A DNA stretch of 64,000 nucleotides. Source: Balneolaceae bacterium (lineage in GTDB: Bacteria; Bacteroidota; Rhodothermia; Balneolales; Balneolaceae). Of this stretch, positions 35,319-46,768 are shown piece after piece; position 1 is the first letter of the stretch; each line of letters begins with the position of its first letter. The notes under the pieces are model-generated. The model was given only the letters and a program-made list of their open reading frames with translations. It did no database searches and had not been told where the DNA came from. Position numbers and translations under genes: made by a program. The stretch covers positions 310,001 to 374,000 of the forward strand of contig CP051242.1 of the NCBI GenBank assembly GCA_017795005.1, written 5' to 3'.

Positions 35319-36037
35319 AAAGAAATAGCTAAAGTTATTGTGTGAGAAGTTAAATCAAAATCGTAGAAATCATCATCAATATCAAAAGAGCGAAAGTTAT
35401 AATCATATCCCAGACCGATAGAGCGCCCACCGATCAGCCCAATAAAAGTTAATCGGCTTTTGGTTTTCAGATAATACATTGACCCCCCCAAAAAACCGCC
35501 ACTTGAATTACTAAAACCATAGCCAGGGGTTGCTTCATTATTAAACGTGAGCTTTTCTCCTATGCGAATATTCAGGAATCCTCCGCCCCCAATTGCAAAA
35601 TTAGCCTGGTTAAAGTTTTCTTCAATTTGGTTATTGTTTACACTTGTAATCGAGCTGTGTAATTGAAGCGGTATTCCGGCACGCACATTCCTTTTGTTTA
35701 TAAGATAAAAACGGTTGGATAGAGTGAAATTTAAATCAAAGAAGCTTTTATTCTCGAGTCCGGATAATTGATTTGCCAGAGTAAGATTAAGCTCGACCCC
35801 GGGACTTTCAAAGCCAATAAAGAAGGCATTATTTTCCAGTTCTAATAGTGAAGTACCCGGATCATTACTCTCACCATCATAATCAAAAGCAGTAGGAGCC
35901 AGACCTATCTTTAAATAAGAATTGGAAATAGTAGCTGGGCCACTTGATTCCCCAACCGAAAACATTTGTGCAAAAGCAGGGAATGTTAATAATTGGAAAA
36001 CAAAAGCAATAATAAAAGGAGATGAATATCTTCTCAT
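35315..36037 (-). CDS. exported beta-rich protein, likely outer membrane
   Basis: 240 residues with signal peptide (MRRYSSPFIIAFVFQLLTFPAFAQ) and alternating hydrophobic strands, e.g. SRLTFIGLIGGRSIGLGYDYNF and a terminal TITLAISL ending in a hydrophobic residue pattern. Looks like a small outer-membrane barrel. First gene of the run to the MBL hydrolase. Confidence 0.6.
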   Translation of the reverse strand: MRRYSSPFIIAFVFQLLTFPAFAQMFSVGESSGPATISNSYLKIGLAPTAFDYDGESNDPGTSLLELENNAFFIGFESPGVELNLTLANQLSGLENKSFFDLNFTLSNRFYLINKRNVRAGIPLQLHSSITSVNNNQIEENFNQANFAIGGGGFLNIRIGEKLTFNNEATPGYGFSNSSGGFLGGSMYYLKTKSRLTFIGLIGGRSIGLGYDYNFRSFDIDDDFYDFDLTSHTITLAISL

Positions 36038-36098
36038 AAGGAATGAATTTAGACGTTATTCAAGTTCTTAAAGTAACGCAACTTTTAAACTTTATGTT

Positions 36099-36641
36099 AT
36101 GAAAATAATACTTACGATACTTTTAGCGATTACAATGTCATTATTTAATAATTCAGATAGCAAAGGGATCTATGACTTCCCTGTTACGGATATCGATGGA
36201 AACGAATTAAATCTTGAACAGTACAAAGGGAAGGTTTTACTAATTGTAAATGTAGCTTCAAAATGTGGCTATACACCTCAGTATGAGGGACTGCAAGCTA
36301 TTTACGAAGAATATAAAGACGATGGATTAGTGATACTCGGCTTCCCGGCGAATAACTTTAAAGGTCAGGAGCCAGGTACTGAAGAAGATATTAAGCAATT
36401 TTGCACGCTAAATTACGGAGTTACTTTTCCGATGAGCTCAAAAGTTTCTGTATTGGGTGATGATCAGGATCCATTATTTACCTATCTGACTACGCAGCCA
36501 AACAAAGACTTTGAAGGCGATATCAAATGGAATTTTGAGAAGTTCCTGATAAATAAAGAAGGAGAATTAACAAGAAGATTCAGAAGCTCCGTAAAACCTG
36601 AAAGCGAAGAAATGACGTCTTCTATAAAAGCACTCTTATAA
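36099..36641 (+). CDS. glutathione peroxidase-family peroxidase, exported
   Basis: 180 residues with a short N-terminal hydrophobic segment (IILTILLAITMSLF) and then the GPx fold: catalytic Cys in NVASKCGYTPQYEGLQ (Cys, not selenocysteine), GFPANNFKGQEPG with the conserved Gln, and IKWNFEKFLIN with the Trp. Likely a thioredoxin-dependent peroxidase in the envelope. Stands alone upstream of the tRNA. Confidence 0.93.
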   Translation: MKIILTILLAITMSLFNNSDSKGIYDFPVTDIDGNELNLEQYKGKVLLIVNVASKCGYTPQYEGLQAIYEEYKDDGLVILGFPANNFKGQEPGTEEDIKQFCTLNYGVTFPMSSKVSVLGDDQDPLFTYLTTQPNKDFEGDIKWNFEKFLINKEGELTRRFRSSVKPESEEMTSSIKALL

Positions 36642-36669
36642 AATAATTAGTTCTTTATTAGAACAAGTG

Positions 36670-36701
36670 TTGACTTCTTTTCCAATACCTGTGTATATTT
36701 G
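36670..36701 (+). promoter_or_regulatory. Bacteroidota-type promoter of tRNA-Asp
   Basis: TTGAC at 36670 and TATATTTG at 36694-36701, fitting the -33 TTG / -7 TAnnTTTG pattern with 21 bases between TTG and TA. tRNA begins at 36714. Confidence 0.7.
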
Positions 36702-36713
36702 AGGCTCTCAAAA

Positions 36714-36787
36714 GGTCCGGTAGTTCAGTTGGTTAGAACGCCTGCCTGTCACGCAGGAGGTCGAGGGTTCGAGTCCCTTCCGGATCG
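36714..36787 (+). tRNA. tRNA-Asp (GTC)
   Basis: 74 nt cloverleaf: acceptor GGTCCGG with CCGGATC (one G-U), anticodon stem CCTGC/GCAGG around a CTGTCAC loop giving anticodon GTC, and T-arm GAGGGTTCGAGTCCCTT... with TTCGAGTC. CCA is not encoded. A promoter precedes it and a terminator follows. Confidence 0.97.
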
Positions 36788-36791
36788 CAAT

Positions 36792-36832
36792 AAAAGCCTT
36801 GGGTTACAAAAGTAGTTCAAGGCTTTTTCTTT
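36792..36832 (+). terminator. terminator after tRNA-Asp
   Basis: Perfect 10-base stem AAAAGCCTTG / CAAGGCTTTT with a 16-base loop and a T-rich tail (TTTTTCTTTTC). Confidence 0.85.
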
Positions 36833-36888
36833 TCTTATATTCTAAAGACAGCCTTATTAAGGTGTAAGCCAATAAAAAACAATAATTA

Positions 36889-38781
36889 ATGCCGTCAATT
36901 TATCCCTCATATGATGTAATAGTAGTTGGCGCGGGTCATGCTGGAAGCGAAGCCGCAGGTGCTGCAGCACAGCTTGGAGCAAAAACGCTTCTTATAACAA
37001 TGAATTTAGAGGCGATTGCAAAAATGTCTTGTAATCCTGCTATGGGCGGTGTAGCAAAAGGTCAGCTTGTTAGAGAAATTGATGCTTTGGGCGGACTTTC
37101 TGGAATTGTAAGCGATGAATCGGGTGTGCAATTTCGAATGTTGAATAGAAGTAAGGGGCCCGCAATGTGGAGTCCGAGATGTCAAAGTGATAGAATGCTG
37201 TATGCTCAAAGAATGAGGGAGCATTTAGAGGGCAAGGAAAACCTGAGTTTTCGTCAGGATAATGTAGTTGATCTGATTTCTGAGGACGGTAATAAAGTTA
37301 CAGGTGTAATTACTCAAACAGGCCAAAAATTTTACGCTAAAGCAGCTGTTCTTACAAGTGGCACTTTTTTAAATGGGCTGATACATATCGGAGAAAGTCA
37401 GTATGGAGGTGGAAGGTCTGGAGAAAGAGCTTCAATTGGAATCTCCGTAGCATTAGAAAAGCTTGGTTTTGAAATAGGTAGACTAAAAACAGGGACTCCT
37501 CCGAGAGTCGATGGAAGATCCATCGACTATACAAAGCTGGAAGTTCAATACGGAGACGAAAAGCCAACCCCGTTCTCCTTTTTGACTAGCCCTGAAAACC
37601 TACCGAATGTAGACAAGCAATTAACCTGCTGGATTGGTTATACAAATGAAAGTGTTCATGAGGTTTTAAAAACCGGTTTTGATAGAAGCCCCATGTTTAA
37701 TGGCAGGATTAAGTCGATTGGGCCAAGATATTGCCCGAGCATAGAGGACAAAATCAATCGCTTTGCCGATAAAGATCGGCATCAATTATTTCTGGAGCCG
37801 GAAGGGTGGAATACATACGAAATGTACCTTAATGGTTTTTCTACTTCCCTACCTGAAGAAACACAGTACGAGGCTTTAAAAACAATACCCGGCTTCGAAA
37901 ATGTAGTTATGATTCGCCCGGGATATGCTATTGAATACGATTATTTTCCTCCACACCAGATAAAACGAACCCTGGAAACTAAAAAAGTAGAAGGATTATT
38001 TTTTGCGGGTCAGATCAATGGAACTACTGGTTATGAAGAAGCGGCATGTCAGGGATTAATGGCAGGAATAAATGCAGGACTAAAGGTAACAGGTAAAGAG
38101 CCGTTTATTCTCAAAAGATCGGAGGCTTATATTGGAGTATTAATTGATGACCTTATTAATAAAGGCACCGAAGAACCATATCGAATGTTTACCTCCAGGG
38201 CAGAACATAGAATTTTGCTTCGCCAGGACAATGCAGACTTAAGACTCACTGAATTAGGGTATAAAATTGGTCTTGCTTCAGAAGAAAGATACCAGAAGCT
38301 TTTAAAGAAAAGAGAGGAAATAGATCGTTTACATGATCTATTTATGAACCAGACAGTTCGTCCTGAATACATGGATGCTATGTTAAAAGAACTTGGTACT
38401 TCTCCGTTGTCACAGCCGGTAAAGGCACACACGGTTCTTTCCAGGCCGGAAGTCTCTATTCATAATATGTTGGAGGCAGACCCTGAACTACTATCTAAAA
38501 CAACAGAAATCACACAAGACGACTTTGTAACTGAAGAAGTAGAAATACAGATTAAGTATTCCGGTTATATACAGAAAGAGTTCGAGATGGTAGAAGAGTT
38601 AAGTAAAAAAGAAAATACTACCATACCAGAAGCCCTTGACTACTCCAAAATAAAAAGCCTATCTACAGAGGGGTATCAAAAACTTTCCAAAATCAGACCG
38701 GAAACTATTGGCCAGGCCGGAAGGATAAGCGGAGTATCTGCTAGTGATCTCGCGGTTCTTATGGTATACTTAAAACGATAA
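36889..38781 (+). CDS. mnmG: tRNA uridine-5-carboxymethylaminomethyl modification enzyme
   Basis: 630 residues. With MnmE it installs cmnm5U at tRNA wobble positions using FAD and folate. FAD-binding loop [14 protein letters not shown] near residue 10, then [23 protein letters not shown], and C-terminal SAEHR-like [18 protein letters not shown], then [13 protein letters not shown]. Full length. Its last base is shared with the rsmG start (TAATG type), the classical gidA-gidB pairing. mnmE is not in the window. Confidence 0.98.
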   Translation: MPSIYPSYDVIVVGAGHAGSEAAGAAAQLGAKTLLITMNLEAIAKMSCNPAMGGVAKGQLVREIDALGGLSGIVSDESGVQFRMLNRSKGPAMWSPRCQSDRMLYAQRMREHLEGKENLSFRQDNVVDLISEDGNKVTGVITQTGQKFYAKAAVLTSGTFLNGLIHIGESQYGGGRSGERASIGISVALEKLGFEIGRLKTGTPPRVDGRSIDYTKLEVQYGDEKPTPFSFLTSPENLPNVDKQLTCWIGYTNESVHEVLKTGFDRSPMFNGRIKSIGPRYCPSIEDKINRFADKDRHQLFLEPEGWNTYEMYLNGFSTSLPEETQYEALKTIPGFENVVMIRPGYAIEYDYFPPHQIKRTLETKKVEGLFFAGQINGTTGYEEAACQGLMAGINAGLKVTGKEPFILKRSEAYIGVLIDDLINKGTEEPYRMFTSRAEHRILLRQDNADLRLTELGYKIGLASEERYQKLLKKREEIDRLHDLFMNQTVRPEYMDAMLKELGTSPLSQPVKAHTVLSRPEVSIHNMLEADPELLSKTTEITQDDFVTEEVEIQIKYSGYIQKEFEMVEELSKKENTTIPEALDYSKIKSLSTEGYQKLSKIRPETIGQAGRISGVSASDLAVLMVYLKR

Positions 38782-39443
38782 TGTTTCATGTGAAACATCA
38801 GATCACACATAGTGACTACCCTATAGGGTTTCTAGAAGAAGCAGAGTCTATTCTGCAGAATCATGAGCATGACTTAAAAAATTATTCTGAAAAATTACTC
38901 TGGTGGAATAAAAGAATTAATCTTGTTAGCAGAGATGTTTCACATGAAACAATCAGAGAACATATTCGGCATTCTCTGTTGTTGAGAGGTTTTATTTCAA
39001 GAGAAGGGGGTAAAAAAATTATTGATACCGGCACTGGTGGAGGCTTACCAGGCTTGCCTTTGGCTATATCGATGCCCGAAAAAAGTCTTGTGCTGAATGA
39101 TATAGTTTCAAAAAAAATTATTGCTGTAAAGCAAATGGCTGGAGAGCTTAAACTTAAAAAGGTGGAGACTTTCTCTGGGTCAATTGAAGATGTGAATGTG
39201 GGGCCAGAAAGTATTATTGTTACCAAACACGCTTTTAAAATTAACCAGTTGATTGAGCTTTTAGGGAATAAAGAGTGGACTAAAATATATTTCCTAAAAG
39301 GAAAAAAAGAAGCAAAAGGAGAGCTGGAGGGTATTAGTTTTCCATTAAGTGTTGAGGTGTTTTCACTTGAGCGATTAATAAAAAATAAAAATGATTTTTA
39401 TAATGGGAAGGCAGTAGTAAAGGTGGAAAGAATACATGAATAG
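38781..39443 (+). CDS. rsmG: 16S rRNA (guanine-N7)-methyltransferase
   Basis: 220 residues. Methylates G527 of 16S rRNA with SAM. SAM loop IIDTGTGGGLPGLPLAI, NLVSRDVSHETIREH and LVLNDIVSKKI fit the GidB family. Its start (MFHVKHQ) and the VSHETI segment are encoded by two parS-like palindromes (38782 and 38936), a pattern seen in many gidB genes. Overlaps mnmG and the WYL regulator. Confidence 0.97.
   Translation: MFHVKHQITHSDYPIGFLEEAESILQNHEHDLKNYSEKLLWWNKRINLVSRDVSHETIREHIRHSLLLRGFISREGGKKIIDTGTGGGLPGLPLAISMPEKSLVLNDIVSKKIIAVKQMAGELKLKKVETFSGSIEDVNVGPESIIVTKHAFKINQLIELLGNKEWTKIYFLKGKKEAKGELEGISFPLSVEVFSLERLIKNKNDFYNGKAVVKVERIHE
38782..38797 (+). promoter_or_regulatory. parS: parS-like ParB binding site 1
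   Basis: TGTTTCATGTGAAACA differs at one base from the parS consensus TGTTTCACGTGAAACA. Lies on the rsmG start. Confidence 0.75.
38936..38951 (-). promoter_or_regulatory. parS: parS-like ParB binding site 2
   Basis: TGTTTCACATGAAACA is the exact reverse complement of site 1, one mismatch from consensus, 154 bases downstream inside rsmG. Confidence 0.75.
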
Positions 39444-40371
39444 TTCAGAGCGACGTTTAAAATTAATGCTTCTACTTCAGCAGCCGGGAAAAAAATTAAC
39501 GGTGGAAGAGATTGCCGATAAGTTTGGAGTAAGTAGGCGGACTATATTCAGGGATTTCAATGCTTTACAGGAAATTAACGTTCCGGTTACCTGGGATAAA
39601 TACTCCGGTTATGGAGTAATGCCTGGTTATAAAGTACCACCATTAATGTTTACTTCTAAAGAGCTTGCCACCATAATGGTTGGTTTGAACTTTGTTAAAT
39701 CTCAGGTAGACAAGCAGTTAGTGGAAGATGCGCAAGGGGTTGAGCTTAAAATTAAGAATGTGCTACCCGATGACTTAAAAGAATTAATGTCATCTCTGGA
39801 ATCCAGAACAATAGTAGATCCATATTTAAAGTTTGGTGGAAAGAAAAAAGAAGGGGGCGACTGGTATTTGCTTAGTAGCGCAATTGCACAGAAGAAGAGA
39901 GTTCAATTTTCGTACACTACTAAAGAAGGAAAAACGTCGGTAAGAAAAGTAGATCCATATATTCTCGTTTTTTATGAAGATCATTGGAATATGATTGGTA
40001 AATCACACTTGAGAGGAGACATCAGGAATTTTATTCTCGACCGAATGGAAAAAATCGAAATTCTTGAGGAAAAAATAAGAGAAGAAAGAAGCATCGACAT
40101 AGAGGGGTTAATTTTTAGATATAACGAAAGATCACATTTGGTAAAGCTAGTAGTCGAAAAAACTTTTTTAGAGCGGTTACAGTCAAATTTGCCGGCTAAA
40201 ATTTTTAAGATTTCCGAAAAAAATCCTCAAAAAGTTCAGATCAGTTTTTATTTCGACAATTTAGAATTTATAAATGAATGGCTTCTCCAGTTTGGAAATC
40301 GGGTCGAAATCCTGGAACCGGAAATTCTGAAAGAAAAAAGAAAAGAGATACTGAAAGAAATGCTGTCTTAA
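39436..40371 (+). CDS. HTH/WYL-domain transcriptional regulator
   Basis: 311 residues. N-terminal winged helix-turn-helix (KKLTVEEIADKFGVSRRTIFRDFNAL) of the DeoR/YafY type, then a WYL domain centred on VQFSYTTKEGKTSVRKVDPYILVFYEDHWNMIGKS, and a C-terminal extension (WCX-like). WYL domains sense nucleic-acid ligands in several systems. Start overlaps the rsmG end. Target genes unknown. Confidence 0.92.
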   Translation: MNSSERRLKLMLLLQQPGKKLTVEEIADKFGVSRRTIFRDFNALQEINVPVTWDKYSGYGVMPGYKVPPLMFTSKELATIMVGLNFVKSQVDKQLVEDAQGVELKIKNVLPDDLKELMSSLESRTIVDPYLKFGGKKKEGGDWYLLSSAIAQKKRVQFSYTTKEGKTSVRKVDPYILVFYEDHWNMIGKSHLRGDIRNFILDRMEKIEILEEKIREERSIDIEGLIFRYNERSHLVKLVVEKTFLERLQSNLPAKIFKISEKNPQKVQISFYFDNLEFINEWLLQFGNRVEILEPEILKEKRKEILKEMLS

Positions 40372-40610
40372 TCTTCTTTAGGAGGAGTAGGATAAATCTT
40401 TTTGATGATCATAATTAAGATAATACCTACTAGTGACCCGGTTATAAAGACTACTTTACTTAACAGAAGAAGTACTTCTTTAGGGGTCAGGTCAGTAATG
40501 CCTATGTTTAAAGCTTGAAAAGTGTTTAATGCTAAAAAAATCAATAACCCAATTATGGCAAGAACATATGATTTTTTATGAAATGACTTCAAATTTTTCA
40601 TGACCATCAT
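40368..40610 (-). CDS. small two-helix membrane protein
   Basis: 80 residues with hydrophobic segments at about 17-35 and 48-70 and a short charged tail. Not recognised. Ends in a 4-base overlap with the convergent WYL gene. Its ATG overlaps the stop of a 34-codon frame upstream (TAATG). Confidence 0.6.
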   Translation of the reverse strand: MMVMKNLKSFHKKSYVLAIIGLLIFLALNTFQALNIGITDLTPKEVLLLLSKVVFITGSLVGIILIMIIKKIYPTPPKED

Positions 40611-40714
40611 TATTTATAATCAAACCAAAACGTTGCAGGACCAGTAAATGCGCCACCAAGAAAACCAAACACTCCCTCCAACACCGGCCCCTTTAGCACA
40701 ACCCGCAGTGTCAT
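40610..40714 (-). CDS. candidate 34-residue peptide coupled to the 40368 gene
   Basis: Minus-strand frame from ATG 40714 to TAA at 40610-40612, glycine-rich middle (EGVFGFLGGAFTGPATF). Its stop shares a base with the next ATG, consistent with coupling. The rest of the 40611-40913 gap holds only the gyrA terminator. It may instead be the end of a decayed gene, since another frame of the same stretch also reads as glycine-rich protein. Confidence 0.3.
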   Translation of the reverse strand: MTLRVVLKGPVLEGVFGFLGGAFTGPATFWFDYK

Positions 40715-40854
40715 CTAAGAAAGCAGAAATATCAAAAGATTAAAAGCTTTAAATTCTTGGTTTGTGAAAGGGTCAAGCATATAATTTAAATCTTGATTTC
40801 ATTAGTAACAGTATTAATTGTTAGTAGTTAGACCTAATCCAAATGAATTCCTTA

Positions 40855-40887
40855 CAAAAAAATCCTGCACCAAAATAGAGCAGGATT
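40855..40887 (-). terminator. terminator of gyrA
   Basis: On the minus strand AATCCTGC and GCAGGATT form an 8-base stem with an 11-base loop, followed by TTTTTT. It begins about 27 bases after the gyrA stop. Confidence 0.85.
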
Positions 40888-40913
40888 AAAATTTCCGAAA
40901 ACGGAATTAAAAC

Positions 40914-43376
40914 TTAAGATTCCTCTTCCGCATCTTCGTCTTCATTTACGACCCGGGTAACTGCCGCGATGGCACCATCGGAGTCAAGTCTCATAATTCG
41001 AACTCCCTGAGTATTTCTACCCATGGTTCGAATACCACCACAACTCATTCTGATTACTTTTCCGCGCTCTGTGATAATCATTAAATCATCAGCATCAGTA
41101 ACTTCTTTCAGTGCAATCAGATTTCCGGTCTTTGGTGTTACTTTTAATGTGATTACTCCTTTTCCACCTCTGGACTGTTCTCTGTAATCATCGACTAAAG
41201 AACGTTTTCCATATCCGTTTTCGGAGATTGCAAGAACCGTAGCTTCATGTGTGTTTTTGATAACAACCATATCTACGATTTCATCATTTTTTCCAATGGT
41301 CATGCCGCGTACTCCAGAAGTATTTCTTCCCATTTCACGCACGTCTGATTCATGGAAGCGAATAGCGCGACCATTTTTGTTGGCAAGAATGATATTACAA
41401 TCACCATCAGTAAGTTCGGCGCCAAGTAAACTATCTCCATCTTTGATATTGATAGCAATGATACCATCTCTTCTTGGCCGACTGTAAGCCTCCAGGGAAG
41501 TCTTCTTAATTTGTCCTTCCTGAGTACACATTACAATAGAATGATTCTTAACGTACTCTTCGTCATCCAGAGTTTTAACCGGAACAAAGGCTTTAATTGC
41601 ATCATCTTTGTCTATCTCGATAAGGTTTACAATTGCTCGCCCTCTGGATAATCTTCCTCCCTCAGGAATCTCGTATACTTTAAGCCAGTAACACTGACCT
41701 TTCTCGGTAAAGAATAGAATATAATTGTGGTTGGTAGCCACAAATAAATGTTCTACATATTCCTCATCTCTTGTAGTGGTTCCTTTCATACCTTTTCCGC
41801 CACGTCGCTGTCTACGATATCCACTAACAGGCATTCTTTTGATAAAGCCTTTATTTGATATAGTGACCACTACATCTTCATCTGCGATCATATCCTCTAC
41901 ACTGAAATCTTCAGCAGAATAAACAATCTGCGTGCGACGCTCATCACCATAACGACCTTTGAGGTCCTCAAGCTCTTCTTTAATAATTGAAGTTTGACGG
42001 TCACGATCCGAAAGAATCAATCTGAACTCTTCAATTTTATCGATGATTTCATTGTATTCTGTATCAATCTTATCCCTCTCTAATCCGGTAAGTTTTTGAA
42101 GGCGCATTTCCAGAATAGCTTTTGCCTGAATATCTGTAAGAGCGAATTTCTTACGAAGCTCAACGTTTGCTTCCTGTGGATTTTTAGAAGCCCGGATTGT
42201 TTTGATAACCTCGTCCAGATTATCAAGGGCGATTTTAAGTCCTTCTAAAATGTGAGCCCGGGCCTCAGCAGCCTCGAGATCATAAATCGTTCTTCTGATT
42301 ACAATCTCAACACGGTGCTCAACGTAATGGTGTATTAACTCTTTGAGTGCCATTACCTTAGGTCTCCCCTGAACTAGTGCAAGATTGATAATTCCAAAGG
42401 TAGTCTGCATTTGCGTGTACTTATACAGCTGATTTAATACCACACCTGCATTAGCAGAGCGCTTGAGAATAATTACTACTCTCATACCCTCGCGGTCGGA
42501 TTCGTCACGCACCTCAGAGATTTCAGTGATTTTCTCGTTGTTAACAAGTTCCGCAATTTTTTGAATCAGGGTGCTTTTGTTTACCTGATATGGAATTTCA
42601 GTTACAACTATCTGTTCACGTCCACCGCGTAATTCTTCTGTATTTGCTCTTGCTCGAAGAGTCACTTTTCCGCGGCCGGTTTCATAAGCTTCTTTGACGC
42701 CCTCATAACCATAAATAATTCCACCTGTAGGAAAATCCGGGGCAGTGATGTGCTGCATCAGCTCTTTTGTTTCTACTTCTGGATTATCAATGTAAGTGAC
42801 AATTCCATCCACTACTTCAGTGAGGTTGTGGGGAGCCATGTTGGTCGCCATTCCTACAGCGATACCCGAGGCACCATTTATCAATAAGTTAGGTAATGCG
42901 CCCGGAAGAACGGTTGGTTCCTGAAGTGTATCGTCAAAGTTAGGTTGGTAGTCGACCGTTTCTTTATTGATGTCAGTTAGAAGCTCTTCGGCAATTCGGT
43001 CCATACGAACTTCCGTGTAACGCATTGCGGCGGCAGAATCGCCATCAACAGAACCAAAGTTACCCTGACCATCAACAAGTGGATATCTCAAAGAAAAATC
43101 CTGTACCATTCTAACAATGGTATCATATACAGCAGAATCACCATGAGGATGATACTTACCAAGCACTTCACCAACAATACGGGCACTTTTTTTGTACCCA
43201 CGATTATGAAGCATTCCTAATTCACTCATTCCATAAAGGGCGCGTCGGTGTACGGGTTTTAAACCATCCCTAACATCCGGGAGTGCTCTGGAAACAATAA
43301 CCGACATCGAATAATCGATGTAGGATGACTGCATTTCATCTTCAATGGTTATTGGAATAATTTTTTCTCTAGCCAT
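40914..43376 (-). CDS. gyrA: DNA gyrase subunit A
   Basis: 820 residues. Breaks and rejoins DNA for negative supercoiling with GyrB. Winged-helix start with [16 protein letters not shown], the quinolone region [11 protein letters not shown] with Ser and Asp in the sensitive state, catalytic Tyr in [10 protein letters not shown] (about residue 120), and the GyrA box QRRGGKG (about residue 527), which marks gyrase rather than topoisomerase IV. C-terminal beta-pinwheel repeats and an acidic tail. 34 bases after gyrB in a gyrB-gyrA operon. Confidence 0.97.
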   Translation of the reverse strand: MAREKIIPITIEDEMQSSYIDYSMSVIVSRALPDVRDGLKPVHRRALYGMSELGMLHNRGYKKSARIVGEVLGKYHPHGDSAVYDTIVRMVQDFSLRYPLVDGQGNFGSVDGDSAAAMRYTEVRMDRIAEELLTDINKETVDYQPNFDDTLQEPTVLPGALPNLLINGASGIAVGMATNMAPHNLTEVVDGIVTYIDNPEVETKELMQHITAPDFPTGGIIYGYEGVKEAYETGRGKVTLRARANTEELRGGREQIVVTEIPYQVNKSTLIQKIAELVNNEKITEISEVRDESDREGMRVVIILKRSANAGVVLNQLYKYTQMQTTFGIINLALVQGRPKVMALKELIHHYVEHRVEIVIRRTIYDLEAAEARAHILEGLKIALDNLDEVIKTIRASKNPQEANVELRKKFALTDIQAKAILEMRLQKLTGLERDKIDTEYNEIIDKIEEFRLILSDRDRQTSIIKEELEDLKGRYGDERRTQIVYSAEDFSVEDMIADEDVVVTISNKGFIKRMPVSGYRRQRRGGKGMKGTTTRDEEYVEHLFVATNHNYILFFTEKGQCYWLKVYEIPEGGRLSRGRAIVNLIEIDKDDAIKAFVPVKTLDDEEYVKNHSIVMCTQEGQIKKTSLEAYSRPRRDGIIAINIKDGDSLLGAELTDGDCNIILANKNGRAIRFHESDVREMGRNTSGVRGMTIGKNDEIVDMVVIKNTHEATVLAISENGYGKRSLVDDYREQSRGGKGVITLKVTPKTGNLIALKEVTDADDLMIITERGKVIRMSCGGIRTMGRNTQGVRIMRLDSDGAIAAVTRVVNEDEDAEEES

Positions 43377-43410
43377 AAATCAGTTTTTAAAGTCTTTTCA
43401 AATAAAAGGT

Positions 43411-45399
<1,989 letters not shown>

Positions 45400-45498
45400 C
45401 TATTAGGAGCAAAAACAAAAAAAGGCACACTCAATATCAAAAAAATCTGAGATGGTAAGTTTGGGGGCAAATTTGAGCCTCAAAAAACCCGCTTCTAA

Positions 45499-45526
45499 TG
45501 TGGAAAACTTTTAAATCCGTGGATAA
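45499..45526 (-). promoter_or_regulatory. DnaA boxes between gyrB and rpmB
   Basis: TGTGGAAAA (45499-45507) is the reverse of a perfect TTTTCCACA box and CGTGGATAA (45518-45526) is one mismatch away. They lie in the 45349-45624 gap, which otherwise holds the rpmB promoter. Confidence 0.5.
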
Positions 45527-45559
45527 CTAAAAAATTCTGTTTTTTTGAAGTCAAAATCG

Positions 45560-45590
45560 TTGAGTTTTGAAAATGATCGCCGTATCTTTG
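45560..45590 (+). promoter_or_regulatory. promoter of rpmB
   Basis: TTGA at 45560 and TATCTTTG at 45583-45590 fit -33 TTG / -7 TAnnTTTG with 20 bases between them. Start codon of rpmB is 35 bases downstream. Confidence 0.65.
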
Positions 45591-45624
45591 GTGTCTATCT
45601 CAAAAACGAAATAACCCGAAGACA

Positions 45625-45870
45625 ATGTCGCGAAGAGACGATATTACTGGAAAGAAGGCAATGAACGGTTACCGTTCTTCTAAGTCGAACAACAAGACTA
45701 AGCACCGCTTTCATTTAAATTTACAAAAACGACGCTTCTATATCCCTGAAGAGGACAAGTGGATTACATTAAAAGTATCAGCTAAAACTCTCAGAACCAT
45801 TAACAAGAAAGGGATTACTGAAGTTTTGAAAGATGCGCGTCGTAAAGGAACCCTTTTAAAACAAGTATAG
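45625..45870 (+). CDS. rpmB: 50S ribosomal protein L28
   Basis: 81 residues. DDITGKKAMNGY, NNKTKHRFHLNLQKRRFY and KWITLKVSAKTLRTI NKKG are L28 features. First gene of a rpmB-rpmG-DUF4295 operon typical of Bacteroidota; four bases before rpmG. Confidence 0.98.
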   Translation: MSRRDDITGKKAMNGYRSSKSNNKTKHRFHLNLQKRRFYIPEEDKWITLKVSAKTLRTINKKGITEVLKDARRKGTLLKQV

Positions 45871-45874
45871 ATAA

Positions 45875-46039
45875 ATGGCTAAAGGTAACAGAGTTCAGGT
45901 AATTTTGGAGTGCACCGAGAAGCCAGGTTCTTCACGGTATGTGACTACTAAAAACCGACGTACACAAACAGAGCGAATGGAACTGAAAAAATATAATCCT
46001 GTTCTTCGCAAGCACACCGTTCATAAAGAAATTAAATAA
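45875..46039 (+). CDS. rpmG: 50S ribosomal protein L33
   Basis: 54 residues ([16 protein letters not shown] start, [31 protein letters not shown] end). One Cys only, so the zinc-free form. Between rpmB and the DUF4295 gene, with 9 bases to the next ATG. Too short for many gene-finders but unambiguous. Confidence 0.97.
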   Translation: MAKGNRVQVILECTEKPGSSRYVTTKNRRTQTERMELKKYNPVLRKHTVHKEIK

Positions 46040-46048
46040 GGTTGAACC

Positions 46049-46219
46049 ATGGCTAAGAAACAAGTATTTGGTGCAGACGCACTTCAGGCAAAAATGGCAG
46101 CCAAAAGAATGGCTAAAGTAATTATCTCAACCAAAAATGAGAACGGTAAATACTCTTACCGTGAAGCAATGGTTGAGCAGGATAACGTAAAAGATTTTAT
46201 TCAAAAGAATAAAGCTTGA
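46049..46219 (+). CDS. DUF4295 family small basic protein
   Basis: 56 residues, lysine-rich (MAKKQVFGADALQAKMAAKRM, then KVIISTKNENGKYSYREAMV, EQDNVKDFIQ). Small proteins of this family follow rpmG in Bacteroidota and are probably ribosome-associated. Last gene of the operon, followed by a terminator. Confidence 0.93.
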   Translation: MAKKQVFGADALQAKMAAKRMAKVIISTKNENGKYSYREAMVEQDNVKDFIQKNKA

Positions 46220-46239
46220 TAACGTAACAAAACGAATTT

Positions 46240-46277
46240 AAAAGGTTATACAAGCTAATTGTGTAACCTTTTTTTTT
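46240..46277 (+). terminator. terminator of the rpmB operon
   Basis: AAAAGGTTATAC pairs with GTGTAACCTTTT (one G-U) around AAGCTAATT and is followed by a run of T. It sits 20 bases after the DUF4295 stop. Confidence 0.85.
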
Positions 46278-46309
46278 GCTTACTTTTCACTACCAAAGAA
46301 AATTAAAGA

Positions 46310-46768
46310 ATGAGTATCAAAGAACAGATTTTTACAGACCTCAAAGAAGCGATGAAAGCAAAAGATCAGGACCGTCTGAGAGTACTGAGATCTTTGAAGG
46401 CAAAGTTGATGGAGAAAGAAATAGCCGAACGTCAGGGTGGAGAAGCTGAACTCTCAGATGAACAAGCATTACAAGTTCTGACAAAAGCCGCTAAACAAAG
46501 AAAAGAGTCGATTGCACAATTTACAGATGGCGGCAGAGAAGACCTGGTTGCTAACGAAGAAATGGAGCTTGAAATCATAGAGGCCTATCTTCCGGAAATG
46601 ATGAGCGAAGATGAGGTACGCAAAATTGTGAAAGATAAAATTGAAGCGATGGGTGCTTCCGGCCCTCAGGATATGGGTAAAGTAATGGGTCCGATTATGG
46701 GACAACTCAAAGGCAAAGCTGATGGCTCATTAGTTAGTAGCATTGTTAAAGAGGAGCTTGCCGGCTGA
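46310..46768 (+). CDS. yqeY: GatB/YqeY-domain protein
   Basis: 152 residues. Family features KEAMKAKDQDRLRVLRSLKAKL, EAYLPEMMSEDEVRKIV, and GASGPQDMGKVMGPIMGQLKGKADGSLVS. Related to the tail domain of GatB and thought to bind tRNA; the precise role is unknown. Last base shared with the cvpA-like gene (TGATG overlap). Heads a run of four tightly spaced genes. Confidence 0.93.
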   Translation: MSIKEQIFTDLKEAMKAKDQDRLRVLRSLKAKLMEKEIAERQGGEAELSDEQALQVLTKAAKQRKESIAQFTDGGREDLVANEEMELEIIEAYLPEMMSEDEVRKIVKDKIEAMGASGPQDMGKVMGPIMGQLKGKADGSLVSSIVKEELAG

